NCBI RefSeq assembly: GCF_900115695.1
Contig: NZ_FOXK01000008.1
Coordinates: forward strand, 186,001 to 250,000
Length of the DNA stretch: 64,000 nucleotides
Source of the DNA: Ectopseudomonas toyotomiensis
GTDB taxonomy: Bacteria; Pseudomonadota; Gammaproteobacteria; Pseudomonadales; Pseudomonadaceae
Direction: 5' to 3'
Of the stretch, positions 63,438 through 64,000 are shown one piece after another (position 1 is the first letter of the stretch; every line of letters starts with the position of its first letter). The notes beneath the pieces were generated by a model that saw only the letters and a program-made list of their open reading frames with translations, did not search any database and was not told where the DNA came from. Made by a program: the position numbers and the translations under genes.

Positions 63438-64000
63438 ATGAATCTCGCTCCCCGCCAGCACGACATCCTCAACCTCGCCCGCGACCGTGGCTACGTCAGC
63501 ATCGATGAACTGGCTCAAGCCTTCGCCGTTACCCCACAGACCATTCGCCGCGACATCAACCAGTTGGCCGAGCACGGTCTGTTGCGTCGTACCCATGGCG
63601 GCGCTGCGTGCGACTCATCGAGCATTCAGAACACCGCCTATGGCATGCGCGCCGGGCAGATGCGCGAAGAAAAACAGCGTATCGCCGAAGCCGTGGCGGC
63701 GCAGATACCTGATCACGCCTCACTGTTCATCAATATCGGCACCACCACCGAGGCCATCGCCCGCGAGCTGCAGAACCACAAGGGCCTGAAGATCATCACC
63801 AACAATCTGCACGTCGCTGCGCAACTCAGCGCCAAGGCCGACTTCGAGGTCCTGGTGGCCGGCGGTACGGTGCGCAGCGACGGTGGTATCGTCGGCCAGG
63901 CGGCGGTGGATTTCATCCAGCAGTTCAAGGTCGACTACGCCATCGTTGGCATCAGCGGCATCGACGACGACGGCAGTCTGCTCGACTTCGACTATCAGGA
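63438..64000 (+). CDS. glpR: DeoR-family glycerol regulon repressor GlpR (partial)
   Basis: The first 187 residues of a DeoR-type repressor; the gene continues past the right edge. The helix-turn-helix is at about 18-45 (SIDELAQAFAVTPQTIRRD), followed by LAEHGLLRRTHGGA. The sugar-phosphate-binding domain starts with SLFINIGTTTEAIARELQ and shows VAGGTVRSDGGIVGQ and VDYAIVGISGID. Repression is relieved by glycerol 3-phosphate in this group. AGGAAG precedes the ATG. Proximity to glpK supports GlpR over other DeoR types. Confidence 0.9.
   Translation, partial: MNLAPRQHDILNLARDRGYVSIDELAQAFAVTPQTIRRDINQLAEHGLLRRTHGGAACDSSSIQNTAYGMRAGQMREEKQRIAEAVAAQIPDHASLFINIGTTTEAIARELQNHKGLKIITNNLHVAAQLSAKADFEVLVAGGTVRSDGGIVGQAAVDFIQQFKVDYAIVGISGIDDDGSLLDFDYQ

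Overview
The window is GC-rich chromosomal DNA of a Pseudomonas. The evidence is the mvaT / purU / sbcB block, a bifA gene starting with TTG and encoding GGDQF plus EAL, the sodB-bifA-lemA-icmP neighbourhood, argF followed by an ABC ATPase, and a GntR/TRAP uronate locus, all of which recall P. aeruginosa or P. syringae gene order. Short GTAG..GCACC repeats and roughly 200-bp dispersed elements suggest the P. mendocina/oleovorans/stutzeri side of the genus; that species guess is inference. I see no rRNA, tRNA, CRISPR array or prophage.

Layout. 1-4535: sarcosine oxidase genes soxD(partial)-soxA-soxG, an inverted pair of REP-like repeats, and an IclR regulator. 4885-8557: an iron-type cluster with a Fur-like box, a diheme DUF1111 lipoprotein, an imelysin-like lipoprotein and a Tat-exported DUF1513 protein. 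8563-17392: a hexuronate oxidation locus with LacI and GntR regulators, uronate dehydrogenase, an SMP-30 lactonase, a DctPQM TRAP importer, an EamA permease and an aldose epimerase. Similar 13-bp operator-like sites lie in three of its control regions. 17579-25378: a DUF853 ATPase, an amino-acid chemoreceptor, a 59-residue small protein, a CBS protein, purU, mvaT and sbcB. 25562-33243: a membrane-protein operon of RDD, SpoIIM, DUF4129, DUF4350, MoxR and DUF58 genes, of unresolved function. 33487-41520: sodB, an ammonium transporter with a near-ideal sigma-54 promoter, bifA, a GIDE/EF-hand protein, lemA and icmP with a Fur-like palindrome. 41599-49961: AraC, GNAT, a symporter-fused hybrid histidine kinase, an alpha/beta hydrolase, rmuC and a Sel1-like protein.

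49994-51695 is an unusual stretch. It holds paired DnaA-type boxes, an AT-rich tract, and a RES-domain toxin gene separated from its Xre antitoxin gene by a dispersed repeat. That repeat carries a LexA-like box. 51828-54949 is the ydbH-ynbE-ydbL outer-membrane lipid-transport operon. 55011-64000 holds grxD, a molybdopterin oxidoreductase, argF with an ABC ATPase, a PhzF protein, glpK without glpF, ybaK and the start of glpR. Two more copies of the dispersed repeat lie here, one with clear terminal inverted repeats.

Most genes are ordinary core or catabolic genes. The strongest leads are the split RES/Xre module with its LexA-like site, the repeat family, the shared uronate operators, the sigma-54 site of amt, the displaced icmP, and the RDD-to-DUF58 operon.
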